The translations under genes and the position numbers were made by a program. The notes under the pieces are model-generated. The model saw only the letters and a list, made by a program, of their open reading frames with translations, did not search any database and was not told the origin of the DNA. From Pelagibacteraceae bacterium AG-422-N09 (GTDB taxonomy: Bacteria; Pseudomonadota; Alphaproteobacteria; Pelagibacterales; AG-422-B15), in the NCBI GenBank assembly GCA_003213515.1, contig QCMV01000003.1, forward strand, positions 1 through 64,000: a stretch of DNA of 64,000 nucleotides, given 5' to 3'. Below, in pieces: positions 26,292-35,734 of this stretch; positions within the stretch are counted from its first letter, which is position 1, and each line of letters starts with the position of its first letter.

Positions 26292-27647
26292 ATGAAGCAA
26301 CTTTATAACAAAGATATTTACGACGTTAATAAGCCGGTTAAAAGTTATTGGGAGAAAGTTAGTCAAATAGAACAAGACAAATATCCAAAGCTCACAACTG
26401 ATGAAACCTGCGATGTTTGTGTAATAGGTGGCGGCTTTACTGGAATAAGTACAGCTTATCACATTGCAAAAAATTACAGCGGTGACGTAAGATTACTAGA
26501 GGCTGGACATTTTGGATTTGCAAGCAGTGCAAGGAATGCTGGCTTTTGTTGTTTACCAGCAACAAAACTGTCGGTCAACCAACTGATCGCAAAGTTTGGC
26601 CTGGATGAAACAAAGAAGTTTTTTTCTTCCCAAATTGAGGGTGTTGAACTTCTATCCTCACTCATTTCTGAAAATAATATTGAGTGTGAAAAAACTGGTA
26701 CAGGCAATCTAGATGTTGCTCACCACCCTGACAGCAGCGAGGAACTAATGGAGTGGGGCAAAGATCTTAAAAAATATTTTGGCATTAACACCAAGTGGAT
26801 ACCCAAAGAGGAGTTTGATGAAGTTGGACATCAGTCAACTGAACAATTTGGAGCTGTTTTTACTGAAGCAGGCTTTGCAATGAACCCAATGGCTTTTATG
26901 AATGGTTTTGCATCAGCAACTGTAGATGTGGGAGCGAAACTTCATAGTTTTTCTAGAGTGAAAAAATGGGAAAGAAATGGTTCACATAAATTAATCACTG
27001 ATAGCGGATCGATTACTGCAAATAAGGTTGTTGTTGCAACAAATGGATACACAGATGAGTCTCTTCATTCAAGTTTTGCGAATAGAATGATGCCTGTTTT
27101 ATCTAATATAATTGTCACTAGAGAAATGTCAGAAGATGAGTTTAAACTTCAAAACTATAAAACTTTTAATCCAATCTGCAACTCTAGAGAGATCTTGTAT
27201 TATTATAGAAGAATGCCTTCCAACAGGATGTTATTTGGAACAAGAGGCGACACCTACGGTGATGAAAAGAGTGCTGAGCGAATGCAAGAATTCATGACAA
27301 AAAAATTTCGTGGGGTGTTCCCAAATTGGGACAACGTTGATATTGATCATTATTGGAGAGGCACCGTTGTTATGACACGTGACTTTGTTCCGGCATTTGG
27401 CGCATTAGAAGAGGATAAATCTGTATATTTTTCATACGGTTATCAAGCTAATGGTAACAATACAACTGTATACTGTGGTAAAAAATTAGCTGAAATGATT
27501 TACGAGTCAAATAGTGGGGAGACAAATATTTCAAAAGTTTATCAGGGCCTTTCACCTAAAATCCCACTTGGATTTTTAAGACTTTGGTATCTAAGATTTT
27601 ACTTATGGTATGCTAATCTCATGGATAGAAGCAAAAAAGAAATATAA
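26292..27647 (+). CDS. FAD oxidoreductase, PuuB/DadA-like
   Basis: A 451-residue DAO-family flavoprotein. The FAD motif is VCVIGGGFTGIS (43-53) with LLEAGHFGFASSARNAGF, typical of gamma-glutamylputrescine oxidase (PuuB, OrdL) and related amine oxidases; KVVVATNGY and the late WRGTVVMTRDFVPAFG segment agree. It would oxidise a secondary or primary amine. The track begins at TTG 26244 inside the Rieske gene; I use ATG 26292, 17 bases after the Rieske stop, with GAGAG upstream. A PuuB role is supported by PuuA-like and PuuD-like genes in the window, but sarcosine-type demethylation is also possible. Confidence 0.83.
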   Translation: MKQLYNKDIYDVNKPVKSYWEKVSQIEQDKYPKLTTDETCDVCVIGGGFTGISTAYHIAKNYSGDVRLLEAGHFGFASSARNAGFCCLPATKLSVNQLIAKFGLDETKKFFSSQIEGVELLSSLISENNIECEKTGTGNLDVAHHPDSSEELMEWGKDLKKYFGINTKWIPKEEFDEVGHQSTEQFGAVFTEAGFAMNPMAFMNGFASATVDVGAKLHSFSRVKKWERNGSHKLITDSGSITANKVVVATNGYTDESLHSSFANRMMPVLSNIIVTREMSEDEFKLQNYKTFNPICNSREILYYYRRMPSNRMLFGTRGDTYGDEKSAERMQEFMTKKFRGVFPNWDNVDIDHYWRGTVVMTRDFVPAFGALEEDKSVYFSYGYQANGNNTTVYCGKKLAEMIYESNSGETNISKVYQGLSPKIPLGFLRLWYLRFYLWYANLMDRSKKEI

Positions 27648-27683
27648 ATTGCATCTATAATTTTAATAAATTAAAATTTTTAT

Positions 27684-28577
27684 ATGTTTCAAGTATGGCA
27701 AAAATTTTATGCAAGCAGTGATAATGCTAAAGCATATATACTTCTGTCACCTGCACTTATATTGGTTATTTTAGGAATGGCCGTACCAGTTTTTGCTATG
27801 TTTGCAATGAGCTTTACAACGCAAGCTGGATTTGAAATTGACTATAGCCCGACTTTTGATCGTTATCGAGAATTTCTTGATACCGGCACACGCACAGGAA
27901 CTATACTTACTACACTTTTATCAAGATCAATCACGATTTCTTTCTTAGTAACCTTTTTTACAATCCTAACAACATATCCAGTAGCTTACTACGTAGCTTT
28001 TTATGTAAAAAAAAATAAAATTCTATGGATCATTTTGATGACGATTCCTTTTTGGACTTCATATTTACTAAGAGTATTTGCTTGGAAATTAATACTTGGA
28101 AACTCTGGAGTAATTAATGCTAGTCTTATCTCAGTTGGATTAACCGATGAGCCATTAAGTTATTTAATGTATTCACAACTTAGTGTTGTGATAACTTTAT
28201 GCCATGCTTGGAGTGCTTTTGCCCTATTGCCGTTATTTGTCAGTTTAGATAAGATTGATCATTCACTAATTGAGGCGTCGCGTGACCTTGGTTGTTCAAA
28301 ATTTGAGACATTTATAAGAGTAACATTCCCATTAAGTTTGCCTGGTGTTATAGGCGCAATACTAATTATTTTTATACCAACCGTAGGTGATTTTGTTACC
28401 CCAGCACTCGTTGGAGGCACCGAGGGACGCATGCTGTCTAATATGATCCAAGCCTATTTTGGTCGTGTTAACAATTTTAGTCTTGGTGCGGCTTCAGCAG
28501 TGATTATGTTATTTAGTGTAATAGTCGTAACAATTATTGTAAATTTCGTGACAAAGAGACTTACTCAGAGATTATAA
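27684..28577 (+). CDS. Polyamine-type ABC permease (PotB/PotH-like)
   Basis: Inner-membrane subunit of a spermidine/putrescine-type importer, 297 residues, six hydrophobic helices. The cytoplasmic EAA loop is EASRDLGCSKFETFIRVTFP near residue 195. It is followed 2 bases later by the second permease and then the ATPase. Fits the amine island as its uptake system. Confidence 0.9.
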   Translation: MFQVWQKFYASSDNAKAYILLSPALILVILGMAVPVFAMFAMSFTTQAGFEIDYSPTFDRYREFLDTGTRTGTILTTLLSRSITISFLVTFFTILTTYPVAYYVAFYVKKNKILWIILMTIPFWTSYLLRVFAWKLILGNSGVINASLISVGLTDEPLSYLMYSQLSVVITLCHAWSAFALLPLFVSLDKIDHSLIEASRDLGCSKFETFIRVTFPLSLPGVIGAILIIFIPTVGDFVTPALVGGTEGRMLSNMIQAYFGRVNNFSLGAASAVIMLFSVIVVTIIVNFVTKRLTQRL

Positions 28578-28579
28578 TT

Positions 28580-29392
28580 ATGAACTTTACAAAAAATAAA
28601 ATGCTATACGGATATGTAATTTTGTATTTTACTTTTCTATATGTGCCTGTGATGTTTTTACCTTTATTCTCGTTTAATGATGGAATGCACATGGCATTTC
28701 CAATTAAAGGCTTCACACTTGATCATTATGAAGAAATGTGGTCTGCTTCCAAATTACATGCCGCACTTTGGAACAGCATTTATGTTGGTATCACAGCAAG
28801 TTTGTCTGCTACATTTTTAGCTTTTTTAGCTGCTAAAGCATTCACAAAATATAAGTTTAGAGGTCAAATATTTACCTATGGAGCTATATTAACGCCTTTC
28901 CTTATTCCAGAGATTATTTTGGCTGTTTCACTTCTAGTCATCTGGATCAATATTGGATTGCCTCTAGGATTAACTCCTATTATTATCGGTCATACACTTT
29001 TTTGCGTACCATTTTGTATGATTATTCTGATATCCAGAATGGAGGGATTTGATAAAAATTTAGAGGAAGCAGCGCGCGATTTAGGTGAGGGAGTATTAGG
29101 AACATTTTATAGAGTTACGTTGCCAATATTATTACCAGGATTAATAGCATCGTTTCTTCTTGGGTTTGTTTTAAGTTTTGATGAGTTTTTAATAGCAATG
29201 TTTTTGGCAGGAAGTGACCAGACACTTCCTGTTTACATGTGGGGCCAACTTAGATTTGCTCGCCGACTACCCCACGTATTAGCCTTAGGAGCGGTCATTA
29301 TAGTTGGAACTACCTTAATTGTTATGTTGGCTTACTGGCTGAGAAATCTAGGTCAACCTCAAGAAAAAAAGAATTTAACTATTGATATATAA
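28580..29392 (+). CDS. Polyamine-type ABC permease (PotC/PotI-like)
   Basis: Second permease, 270 residues, six helices, EAA loop EEAARDLGEGVLGTFYRVTLP. FDEFLIAMFLAGSDQTLPVYMWGQLRF is the conserved PotC-type stretch near the C-terminus. Only 2 bases separate it from the genes on both sides, so the three are one operon. Confidence 0.9.
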   Translation: MNFTKNKMLYGYVILYFTFLYVPVMFLPLFSFNDGMHMAFPIKGFTLDHYEEMWSASKLHAALWNSIYVGITASLSATFLAFLAAKAFTKYKFRGQIFTYGAILTPFLIPEIILAVSLLVIWINIGLPLGLTPIIIGHTLFCVPFCMIILISRMEGFDKNLEEAARDLGEGVLGTFYRVTLPILLPGLIASFLLGFVLSFDEFLIAMFLAGSDQTLPVYMWGQLRFARRLPHVLALGAVIIVGTTLIVMLAYWLRNLGQPQEKKNLTIDI

Positions 29393-29394
29393 TT

Positions 29395-30480
29395 ATGAAT
29401 AAAAACTTTATTGAAATAAAAAATGTTTCAAAATATTTTGGAAATGTGAAAGCTGTAGATGATGTTTCTTTTTCAATCAATCAAGGTGAGTTCTTCTCTC
29501 TACTTGGTCCGTCAGGGTGTGGGAAAACAACACTTCTAAGATTGCTTGCTGGTTTTGAGCATCCGAGCAAAGGACAAGTTTTTATTGATGGTTCCGAGGT
29601 TACATCAGTAGCGCCTAATCTTAGGCCAACGAATATGGTATTTCAAAATTATGCTATTTTTCCTCATTTAAATGTAAGAAAAAATATTGAATTTGGAATG
29701 AGAAAAGAAAATCTTACTAAAGAAGAAATGGAAGATCGAGTTGGTGAGGTGCTCAATTTAGTCAAATTACAAGGATACGAAGAGAGGTATTCAAACCAGT
29801 TATCTGGTGGTCAAAGGCAAAGAGTTGCTCTTGCACGTGCATTAATTAAAAGACCTAAAGTTTTGCTTTTAGATGAACCATTAGGTGCATTAGACAAGAA
29901 ACTCAGAGATGAAATGCAGATTGAACTTAGAAATTTGCAAAAACAAGTAGGCATCACTTTTGTATTCGTTACTCATGATCAAGGAGAGTCAATTAGTATG
30001 TCAGATAGAGTTGCTGTGATGAATGAAGGTAAAATAAAGCAAATTTCAGAACCCCATGATCTATACTACAATCCTCAAAACATATTTGTAAGTGATTTTA
30101 TTGGAACAACAAATTTCTTAAGTGCTCAAACATTATCTAAAGATGGAGATTTAATATATGTTAGTATTGAAAACATTGGTCAATTCAAACTAAATAATAA
30201 ATTAAGCATTGGTGAAAATACTAATGATGTGACTTGCTCAATTCGCCCTGAATCGATCGAATTATCAAGCGAACCCATTCAAAATAAAGAACTTAAAATG
30301 CATGGTAAAATTGTAAACACCTCTTATTATGGTGAATTGACTACATTTCATGTAGTGATCGAAGGGATTAAAAATCCATTAATTGTATCTTCTCAGCGAT
30401 ATGACCACAAATCTTTTTTATCAAATAATTGTTATATAGGTATTAATTTAGAAGATATAAATTTGCTTACAAATGAATAA
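29395..30480 (+). CDS. Polyamine-type ABC ATPase (PotA/PotG-like)
   Basis: ATP-hydrolysing subunit, 361 residues. Walker A GPSGCGKTT (38-46), signature LSGGQ (136-140), Walker B VLLLDEP (156-162), switch region FVTHDQGE. The C-terminal third from about 240 is a TOBE/OB domain, as in PotA. A strong hairpin spans its stop and ends the operon; the binding protein gene is on the other side of it, facing back. Confidence 0.93.
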   Translation: MNKNFIEIKNVSKYFGNVKAVDDVSFSINQGEFFSLLGPSGCGKTTLLRLLAGFEHPSKGQVFIDGSEVTSVAPNLRPTNMVFQNYAIFPHLNVRKNIEFGMRKENLTKEEMEDRVGEVLNLVKLQGYEERYSNQLSGGQRQRVALARALIKRPKVLLLDEPLGALDKKLRDEMQIELRNLQKQVGITFVFVTHDQGESISMSDRVAVMNEGKIKQISEPHDLYYNPQNIFVSDFIGTTNFLSAQTLSKDGDLIYVSIENIGQFKLNNKLSIGENTNDVTCSIRPESIELSSEPIQNKELKMHGKIVNTSYYGELTTFHVVIEGIKNPLIVSSQRYDHKSFLSNNCYIGINLEDINLLTNE

Positions 30481-30505
30481 TCTGCTTACTAAAAGCAGAT
30501 TATTC
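30475..30505. terminator. Bidirectional terminator between PotA-like and binding-protein genes
   Basis: GAATAATCTGCTT (30475-30487) and AAGCAGATTATTC (30493-30505) form a perfect 13-bp stem around 5 bases. The A/T-rich outer part can serve as the tail in both directions. The stop codon of the ATPase gene lies in the 5' arm. Confidence 0.75.
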
Positions 30506-30526
30506 TATTTGTGTTAATTAATTATA

Positions 30527-31630
30527 TTAGATTACACCAGCCGTAAACTCAGCCCACCTTTGCTCGATATAATCTGTAACTTCTGCAGATGGATTATCAC
30601 TGAAGTTGCCATTAGCAAGGTGTGATGCAGGGTCTAAAGCAAGACCTCTTTCTATCTTTGCTTCCGTCGATATTGCATCGTAACCAATTTTATTGACGTG
30701 TCCGTACCCATAATCTTCAAGCATAAATCTTGAGCACTCAGGAGATTGCATAGCATTAATAACTTCATATGCAACATCTAAGTTTGCAGAGTTAGGTAAT
30801 ACAGCACCGCAACACCAAGTAAGCGTACCCTCAGCAGGAGTAAGCATTCTCATTCCGGTATTCCACGCAGACTCATTCCAGGCAATCATAGCATCAATTT
30901 CTCCATCCATAATTGCTTGTTCAAGTGTAGTTGGATCAGCTGAAACAACACGAAGATTTGGTCGAAGCTTTTCTAATTCATCATATACTTTGTCAACATC
31001 TTCAATTGTAACACTTGCCATATTAGACACATCAATTCCCATACCGATCATAAGGACATACAACGAATCCGCAGCGGAGTCCAACATGCCAACTTTACCT
31101 TCTAAATTTTTATCAAAAAGCATATTGATTGGAGTCTTGCCGCTCTCAACATTTGTCAATATGTCCTGATTATAAATTATAGTAGTATCTCCAAATTCAC
31201 ATGGAGCGAACCAATGTTTACCCTCAAAATAAGTTGTTGGAAGTTTTTTCATACTATCGAAGATATTATCCCAGTGTACCAATCTAGATAAATCTAACGG
31301 CTGGATTTGCCCTGCACGATGCCATCTAATTGGGTCTGATGTACAAGGGTGAGCAATGTCGCATTCAAAACCAGCTCTGATTTTTTGAAGCATACTCTCA
31401 GCATCATCTCCGATCGTAAATTCAAGTCTTTCAGGTGCAACACCTGGATACATTTCAGGTACGTCATATCCAGACCAAGTTAAAATACGTGCATTGTCCT
31501 CGGCAAATACCTTCGTTCCAAATTGTGTAGTAGCAATCAAACCAGCCGCACCCATAGCTTGGATCATTTGCCGACGGTTTAATTTTCCACTAAGTATTTT
31601 CTTAGTGATGTCATATTTAGGTTTAGACAT
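30527..31630 (-). CDS. Polyamine-type ABC substrate-binding protein (PotD/PotF-like), Tat signal
   Basis: A 367-residue periplasmic binding protein of the type II (PotD) fold. The N-terminus has a twin-arginine signal (LNRRQMIQAMGAAGLIATT, residues about 17-35), so it is folded before export. The mature part starts ARILTWSGYDVPE, matching the ligand-loop start of PotD/PotF. AGGAGG lies upstream of the ATG. It is convergent to the PotBCA-like operon across a bidirectional hairpin. Ligand unknown; polyamine or another cationic amine is expected from family and context. Confidence 0.88.
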   Translation of the reverse strand: MSKPKYDITKKILSGKLNRRQMIQAMGAAGLIATTQFGTKVFAEDNARILTWSGYDVPEMYPGVAPERLEFTIGDDAESMLQKIRAGFECDIAHPCTSDPIRWHRAGQIQPLDLSRLVHWDNIFDSMKKLPTTYFEGKHWFAPCEFGDTTIIYNQDILTNVESGKTPINMLFDKNLEGKVGMLDSAADSLYVLMIGMGIDVSNMASVTIEDVDKVYDELEKLRPNLRVVSADPTTLEQAIMDGEIDAMIAWNESAWNTGMRMLTPAEGTLTWCCGAVLPNSANLDVAYEVINAMQSPECSRFMLEDYGYGHVNKIGYDAISTEAKIERGLALDPASHLANGNFSDNPSAEVTDYIEQRWAEFTAGVI

Positions 31631-31700
31631 TTTTTGTCCTCCGATTAAGATTAATTAACGGAAAAATTGTACACCTCTGGGTAAACTGGTCAATACTATA

Positions 31701-33194
31701 TCAATGAAAAACTGGCCGATTTTTAACATTATTTAGCCATGGATCCACCATTTCATAGTTGTAACCGCCCTGAAATACCAGTTCATCACTATATGAGCGT
31801 GCGATAATCTGAATGCCTGTAGGCACTTGGTTTGAACTAAAGCCAGAGGGCACTGAAAGAACTGGCAGTTTACCTAACATATTAAATGGGTGAGACATGC
31901 ACCATGCAAAGTCAGCACATTCTTGTTCTTTTCCATTAATAATGACGCGGTCATTAACTATATCAATATCTGCTTTGATTGCTGGTAAGGCATTGGTAGG
32001 ACAAATAAATAAATCATATTTTTCCAATATTGGACCAATTTCTTCATACATTTTTCCGGTTACCATTGCACTTTCTTCAACGCCATAACCCAAGTGAGCA
32101 CCAATTTGTTCGTGATAAATTTTTTTATTATTTTTTAAGGAGTCAATGTGCATTTCAGTAACACCACTGAACATTTTTGTGTAATCACTCAGCTGTTCTT
32201 TTTCAGAATCTGAAAGCTCAGAAATTTCTTTATAAAAAGAATCTGCATAATGACTGAAGCAAACCGAATTTACTTCATCTTTTTTCCAATTAAGTTTCAC
32301 CTCTGTGACCTGACATCCAAGACTTTCAAATTTTTTTAATGCTGTCAGCGTGTTCAGTTCTACTTCTTTATCAATCTCAAAAAATCCTAAGTCCATTGAA
32401 TAAGCTATTTTCCAATTTTTAATATTTTCGTAATTTAATGGTAATGTTTTTTTTGGACGTAGAGATGTTATGTCTTTTTCGTTTGGTCCACACATAATGT
32501 TTTGCATCATTGCAGTATCAACCACTGTTCTTGCGAGTGGTCCTGTTACGCAGTAAGGGTCATGATTGAATGGATAACTTTGAGCATTTCTTCCATGAGG
32601 TGGCTTGAATCCCACTACGCCGCATGCGCCTGCTGGTATTCTTATTGAACCTCCAATGTCACTTCCTGTTGTCAACATTGCACAACCTGAAGCTAATGCA
32701 GCTGCACTGCCTCCGCTTGATCCACCAGGTGTCATATCTAAGTTCCAAGGGTTTCTTGTTACGCCATTTAGTTTTGAGTGACAAAAAGAAGTGAGAGAAA
32801 ATTCTGGATTGGTTGTGCGACCATGAAGTATTGCACCAGAATTGACTATTGTTTCAACATCAATATCAGTTTTCTGTGCGATATTATTCTTGAGAAGCAA
32901 GCAACCATTACGATTTGGTTGTCCTTTTATATTCACTTCGTCTTTTATTGCTAAAGGTAATCCTTCAAGAGGCAGAACATCATTATTATTGGAAAATTTT
33001 TTCTCAGACTCTTTTGCAAGTTCTATAGACTTATCAAAATCAAGATAATTAAATGCATTTATCTTAGGATTAACTGTTTCTATTCTTTTAATTACAGCCG
33101 ACAGGACTTCAACTGGAGATAATTTTTTTTCTTTATACTTCTTCAATGTATCTGAAGCGGATAAATAACAAATTTCAATATCAGTATCATTCAT
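31701..33194 (-). CDS. Amidase-signature-family amidase
   Basis: A 497-residue amidase hydrolysing a C-N amide bond. The Ser-cisSer-Lys triad is Lys84 (LAIKDE), Ser159 (GGSSGGS) and Ser183 (GSDIGGSIR). No gatB or gatC is nearby and the C-terminal half differs from GatA, so it is a stand-alone amidase rather than part of the Glu-tRNA amidotransferase. It is divergent from the Rieske-like gene across 52 bases. It might open an amide or gamma-glutamyl bond in the amine pathway, which is inference from location only. Confidence 0.9.
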   Translation of the reverse strand: MNDTDIEICYLSASDTLKKYKEKKLSPVEVLSAVIKRIETVNPKINAFNYLDFDKSIELAKESEKKFSNNNDVLPLEGLPLAIKDEVNIKGQPNRNGCLLLKNNIAQKTDIDVETIVNSGAILHGRTTNPEFSLTSFCHSKLNGVTRNPWNLDMTPGGSSGGSAAALASGCAMLTTGSDIGGSIRIPAGACGVVGFKPPHGRNAQSYPFNHDPYCVTGPLARTVVDTAMMQNIMCGPNEKDITSLRPKKTLPLNYENIKNWKIAYSMDLGFFEIDKEVELNTLTALKKFESLGCQVTEVKLNWKKDEVNSVCFSHYADSFYKEISELSDSEKEQLSDYTKMFSGVTEMHIDSLKNNKKIYHEQIGAHLGYGVEESAMVTGKMYEEIGPILEKYDLFICPTNALPAIKADIDIVNDRVIINGKEQECADFAWCMSHPFNMLGKLPVLSVPSGFSSNQVPTGIQIIARSYSDELVFQGGYNYEMVDPWLNNVKNRPVFH

Positions 33195-33246
33195 GATGAT
33201 TTTTTATTTAAATTTAACAATTATTAAAATATATTGAAAATTATTT

Positions 33247-34341
33247 ATGATAAGTGAAAAAATCAAAAGTTTAATACAGAGCCAAGATCCACACGCAGGA
33301 ATGGATCAGCTTTTCTTTACAAATTCAGAGATATTTCATGCGAGTTATGATGCAATTTTTAAAAAACAATGGGTTTTTCTCACCCATCTCTCGTACTTTA
33401 ATCAAAACGATATCTTTACATACAACTTAAATAAAGGATTTATAGAGATAAAAAAAACAGATGATAATCAACTTTCAATTTCCGCATCTGATCCAAATAT
33501 TAAGTGTCATTTAAAAGTGTATGAGAGCTTAGTATTTATCAATTTATCAAATTCTCCCTATTCATTTGATGAATTCATTAAACCACTTGAACCATACATC
33601 AAAATACATGGACTGAATGATGGTAAGATTATTTTTCAAAAAGATTTTATTTTTAATGCTTCACATTTAGCTACAATTCATAATTTTAAAGAATGTGCTC
33701 ATTGCTGGGGAGGCGAATTTACGCACAAAGATTATCTAAGTGTGCACGGTGAAGATTATTGCAATTCTTATGGAGCAGGTGTTGGTTCGGGGATTGAGGC
33801 CCCTAAACTTACAAAACGTATTAAAGAGTGGACAGAACAAACTTTAAAAAGAGGATTATTTGTTGGAGAGTTCAGTGAACATGACTCAAAATATTTTAGA
33901 ATTGCAGAGCGCACACCTTTACCTGAAGGGATTGCATCAGAAACAATGGATGGCAGTTATTCTTGTTCAACATTGATGGGTGATTTTAGGGAGATTGGTG
34001 CTGACAATGGTTATACTGCAATTGGTTTCAGCCCATTTAACAGCTTTGTTGCAAATAATGAATTTGTGATACTTTTTTTATTCTCACCAATTAGTCAAAA
34101 TAAAACAGTAGTGACCCAATATTGGGTAACTCATCAAGATGCGGAAGTTGATGTTGATAAAATGATTTTTTTGTGGGACCAAACTTCTACTGAAGACTCC
34201 CAGTTATGTGAAATGAATCAAAAGGGAATTGAAAGCAGGTCCTATCAGCCTGGCAAATATGGGGATTTAGAGACGAGCCTAGTTCAATATCAGAAATTTT
34301 ACCTTAATCATTTACAGACACACCTGAACGACTTAGTCTAA
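33247..34341 (+). CDS. Rieske-oxygenase paralogue lacking the Rieske cluster
   Basis: A 364-residue protein that aligns along its length with the 412-residue Rieske oxygenase at 25.0 kb: FFTNSEIF/FYTNSNIF, FKKQW/FKQW, LKVYESLVFINLS/LKIYEGLIFINLS, STLMGDFREI/SSLMGQFKDF. The stretch carrying CTH and CPYH (about 48 residues) is missing between SISASDP and KCHLKVY, with no frameshift or stop. In the iron site the Glu149 and His152 of KECAHC remain, but the second His is Glu157 (HCWGGE); the late Asp is kept (WDQTSTED). It cannot hold a [2Fe-2S] cluster and so cannot take electrons in the normal way. It may be a regulatory or structural partner of the true oxygenase, or a sensor. First gene of a four-gene operon. 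Confidence 0.85.
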   Translation: MISEKIKSLIQSQDPHAGMDQLFFTNSEIFHASYDAIFKKQWVFLTHLSYFNQNDIFTYNLNKGFIEIKKTDDNQLSISASDPNIKCHLKVYESLVFINLSNSPYSFDEFIKPLEPYIKIHGLNDGKIIFQKDFIFNASHLATIHNFKECAHCWGGEFTHKDYLSVHGEDYCNSYGAGVGSGIEAPKLTKRIKEWTEQTLKRGLFVGEFSEHDSKYFRIAERTPLPEGIASETMDGSYSCSTLMGDFREIGADNGYTAIGFSPFNSFVANNEFVILFLFSPISQNKTVVTQYWVTHQDAEVDVDKMIFLWDQTSTEDSQLCEMNQKGIESRSYQPGKYGDLETSLVQYQKFYLNHLQTHLNDLV

Positions 34342-34359
34342 TCTTAATTCGATACCTAT

Positions 34360-35730
34360 ATGGAGCTTGCAACACAATCAGAATTTGATGAAGTGCTTAA
34401 TCGTCATCATAATATCCAATATGTAGACGCAATATTTACTGACCTCTGTGGATATGTGAGGGGAAAAAGATTTCCAGTACTAGAGGCAGATAAAATTTTT
34501 TCAGAAGGTGTATTGTTACCGTTTTCAGCATTTTATTTAGATGTCCTCGGTGGCGTAACCAACACGATGAATCTTGGTTGGACTGACGGAGATCCAGATG
34601 GGGTTTTAATGCCCGTTAAAAATTCCATAAAGCCCGTCCCTTGGGACAGCAAGGTTCTTCAAGTACTAATTTCTATGAGAAAAGAACAAGAAAAATGGGG
34701 TGTAATAGAAAATCCGGCGGAAGTTGACCCAAGAAATATTTTAGAAAAAGTAATGAATAAATTCAAAGGCATCGGATTTAATCCAGTAGTGGCTTTTGAA
34801 TTAGAGTTTTATTTGTTGGATAAGAAAAGAAATGAGGAAGGCAAGCCAGTTCCTGCATTAGGTGCAAGTAAAACTCATGTATATGGAATTCCTGATCTTG
34901 ATATGTTTGGGGATTTATTTAATGAAATTAACCAGAACTGTAAAATTCAAGATATTCCTGCAACAACAGCTTCAAGTGAATTTGCTGCTGGCCAGTATGA
35001 AATTAATTTAAAGCATACCGGTGATCTGCTTAAAGCAGCGGATGATGCAGCAATGTTAAGAAGAATAATAAAAGAAACAACTGCAAAGCATGGGTTTGAA
35101 GCAACATTTATGGCAAAACCATTTCTTGAGGAGACTGGAAATGGAATGCACCTGCATATTTCAGTGTACGATGATGATGGAAAAAATATTTTTGCAACTA
35201 AGAATCGTTATGGAAATGATAAGTTAAAAAATGCTTTAGCTGGTTTCCAAGAAACTTTTTATGACTCATTTCCAATATTTATTCCAAATAGAAATGGTTA
35301 TCGAAGAATACAAACCCGAAATTTTGTTCCTGTAAATAAAAGTTGGTCTTGGAATCGAAGAGATGTTTCATTGAGAATACCTGCTGGATCAGATAGCGCA
35401 AAAAGAATTGAACACCGGGTAGCATCAGCCGATGCAAATCCATATCTTGTTTTAGCCTGTATCCTTTCTGGACTTCATCATGGACTTACAAAAAAACTGT
35501 CACCAACTGACCAAGTAAGTTTTGATAACACTGAAGGCGCTGATAAGACTGCTGATCCTGAAATGCCAAAAAATATGGAGTCTGCACTAAATCGTTTTAA
35601 AGAATCAAAAATTTTATCTAATTACTTAGGAAAAGAGTATCTTGATTTATACGTATCAGCCAAAGAAGGTGAATTTGAACATATGGATAACAGTTTTATA
35701 CCTTCAGAAGAATACAATTTTTATTTATAG
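34360..35730 (+). CDS. Glutamine synthetase-like gamma-glutamyl-amine ligase (PuuA/SpuI-like)
   Basis: A 456-residue GS-fold enzyme that would join glutamate to an amine with ATP. The beta-grasp domain begins NIQYVDAIFTDLCGYVRGKRF, typical of PuuA/SpuI rather than GlnA. Catalytic parts include FELEFYLLD, the ATP-loop NGMHLHIS and WNRRDVSLRIPAG; it has no adenylylation tyrosine loop that I can see. GmaS-type methylamine ligase is an alternative. It lies 18 bases after the Rieske-like gene and 4 bases before the AlaX-like gene. With PuuB-like and PuuD-like genes elsewhere it suggests gamma-glutamylated amine catabolism. Confidence 0.87.
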   Translation: MELATQSEFDEVLNRHHNIQYVDAIFTDLCGYVRGKRFPVLEADKIFSEGVLLPFSAFYLDVLGGVTNTMNLGWTDGDPDGVLMPVKNSIKPVPWDSKVLQVLISMRKEQEKWGVIENPAEVDPRNILEKVMNKFKGIGFNPVVAFELEFYLLDKKRNEEGKPVPALGASKTHVYGIPDLDMFGDLFNEINQNCKIQDIPATTASSEFAAGQYEINLKHTGDLLKAADDAAMLRRIIKETTAKHGFEATFMAKPFLEETGNGMHLHISVYDDDGKNIFATKNRYGNDKLKNALAGFQETFYDSFPIFIPNRNGYRRIQTRNFVPVNKSWSWNRRDVSLRIPAGSDSAKRIEHRVASADANPYLVLACILSGLHHGLTKKLSPTDQVSFDNTEGADKTADPEMPKNMESALNRFKESKILSNYLGKEYLDLYVSAKEGEFEHMDNSFIPSEEYNFYL

Positions 35731-35734
35731 ATTT

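Noticed and set aside
31701-33194. Glu-tRNA(Gln) amidotransferase subunit GatA
   Set aside because: No gatC/gatB neighbours, and the C-terminal half lacks GatA features; stand-alone amidase fits better.
33400-33540. Frameshift or pseudogene explanation for the missing Rieske motifs
   Set aside because: The frame is continuous, the sequence on both sides aligns to the paralogue, and the other frames of this stretch do not encode CTH or CPYH. It is a clean deletion, and the rest of the protein keeps family motifs.
35642-35734. Upstream start of the AlaX-like ORF
   Set aside because: It lies inside the GS-like gene in another frame and has no family similarity.
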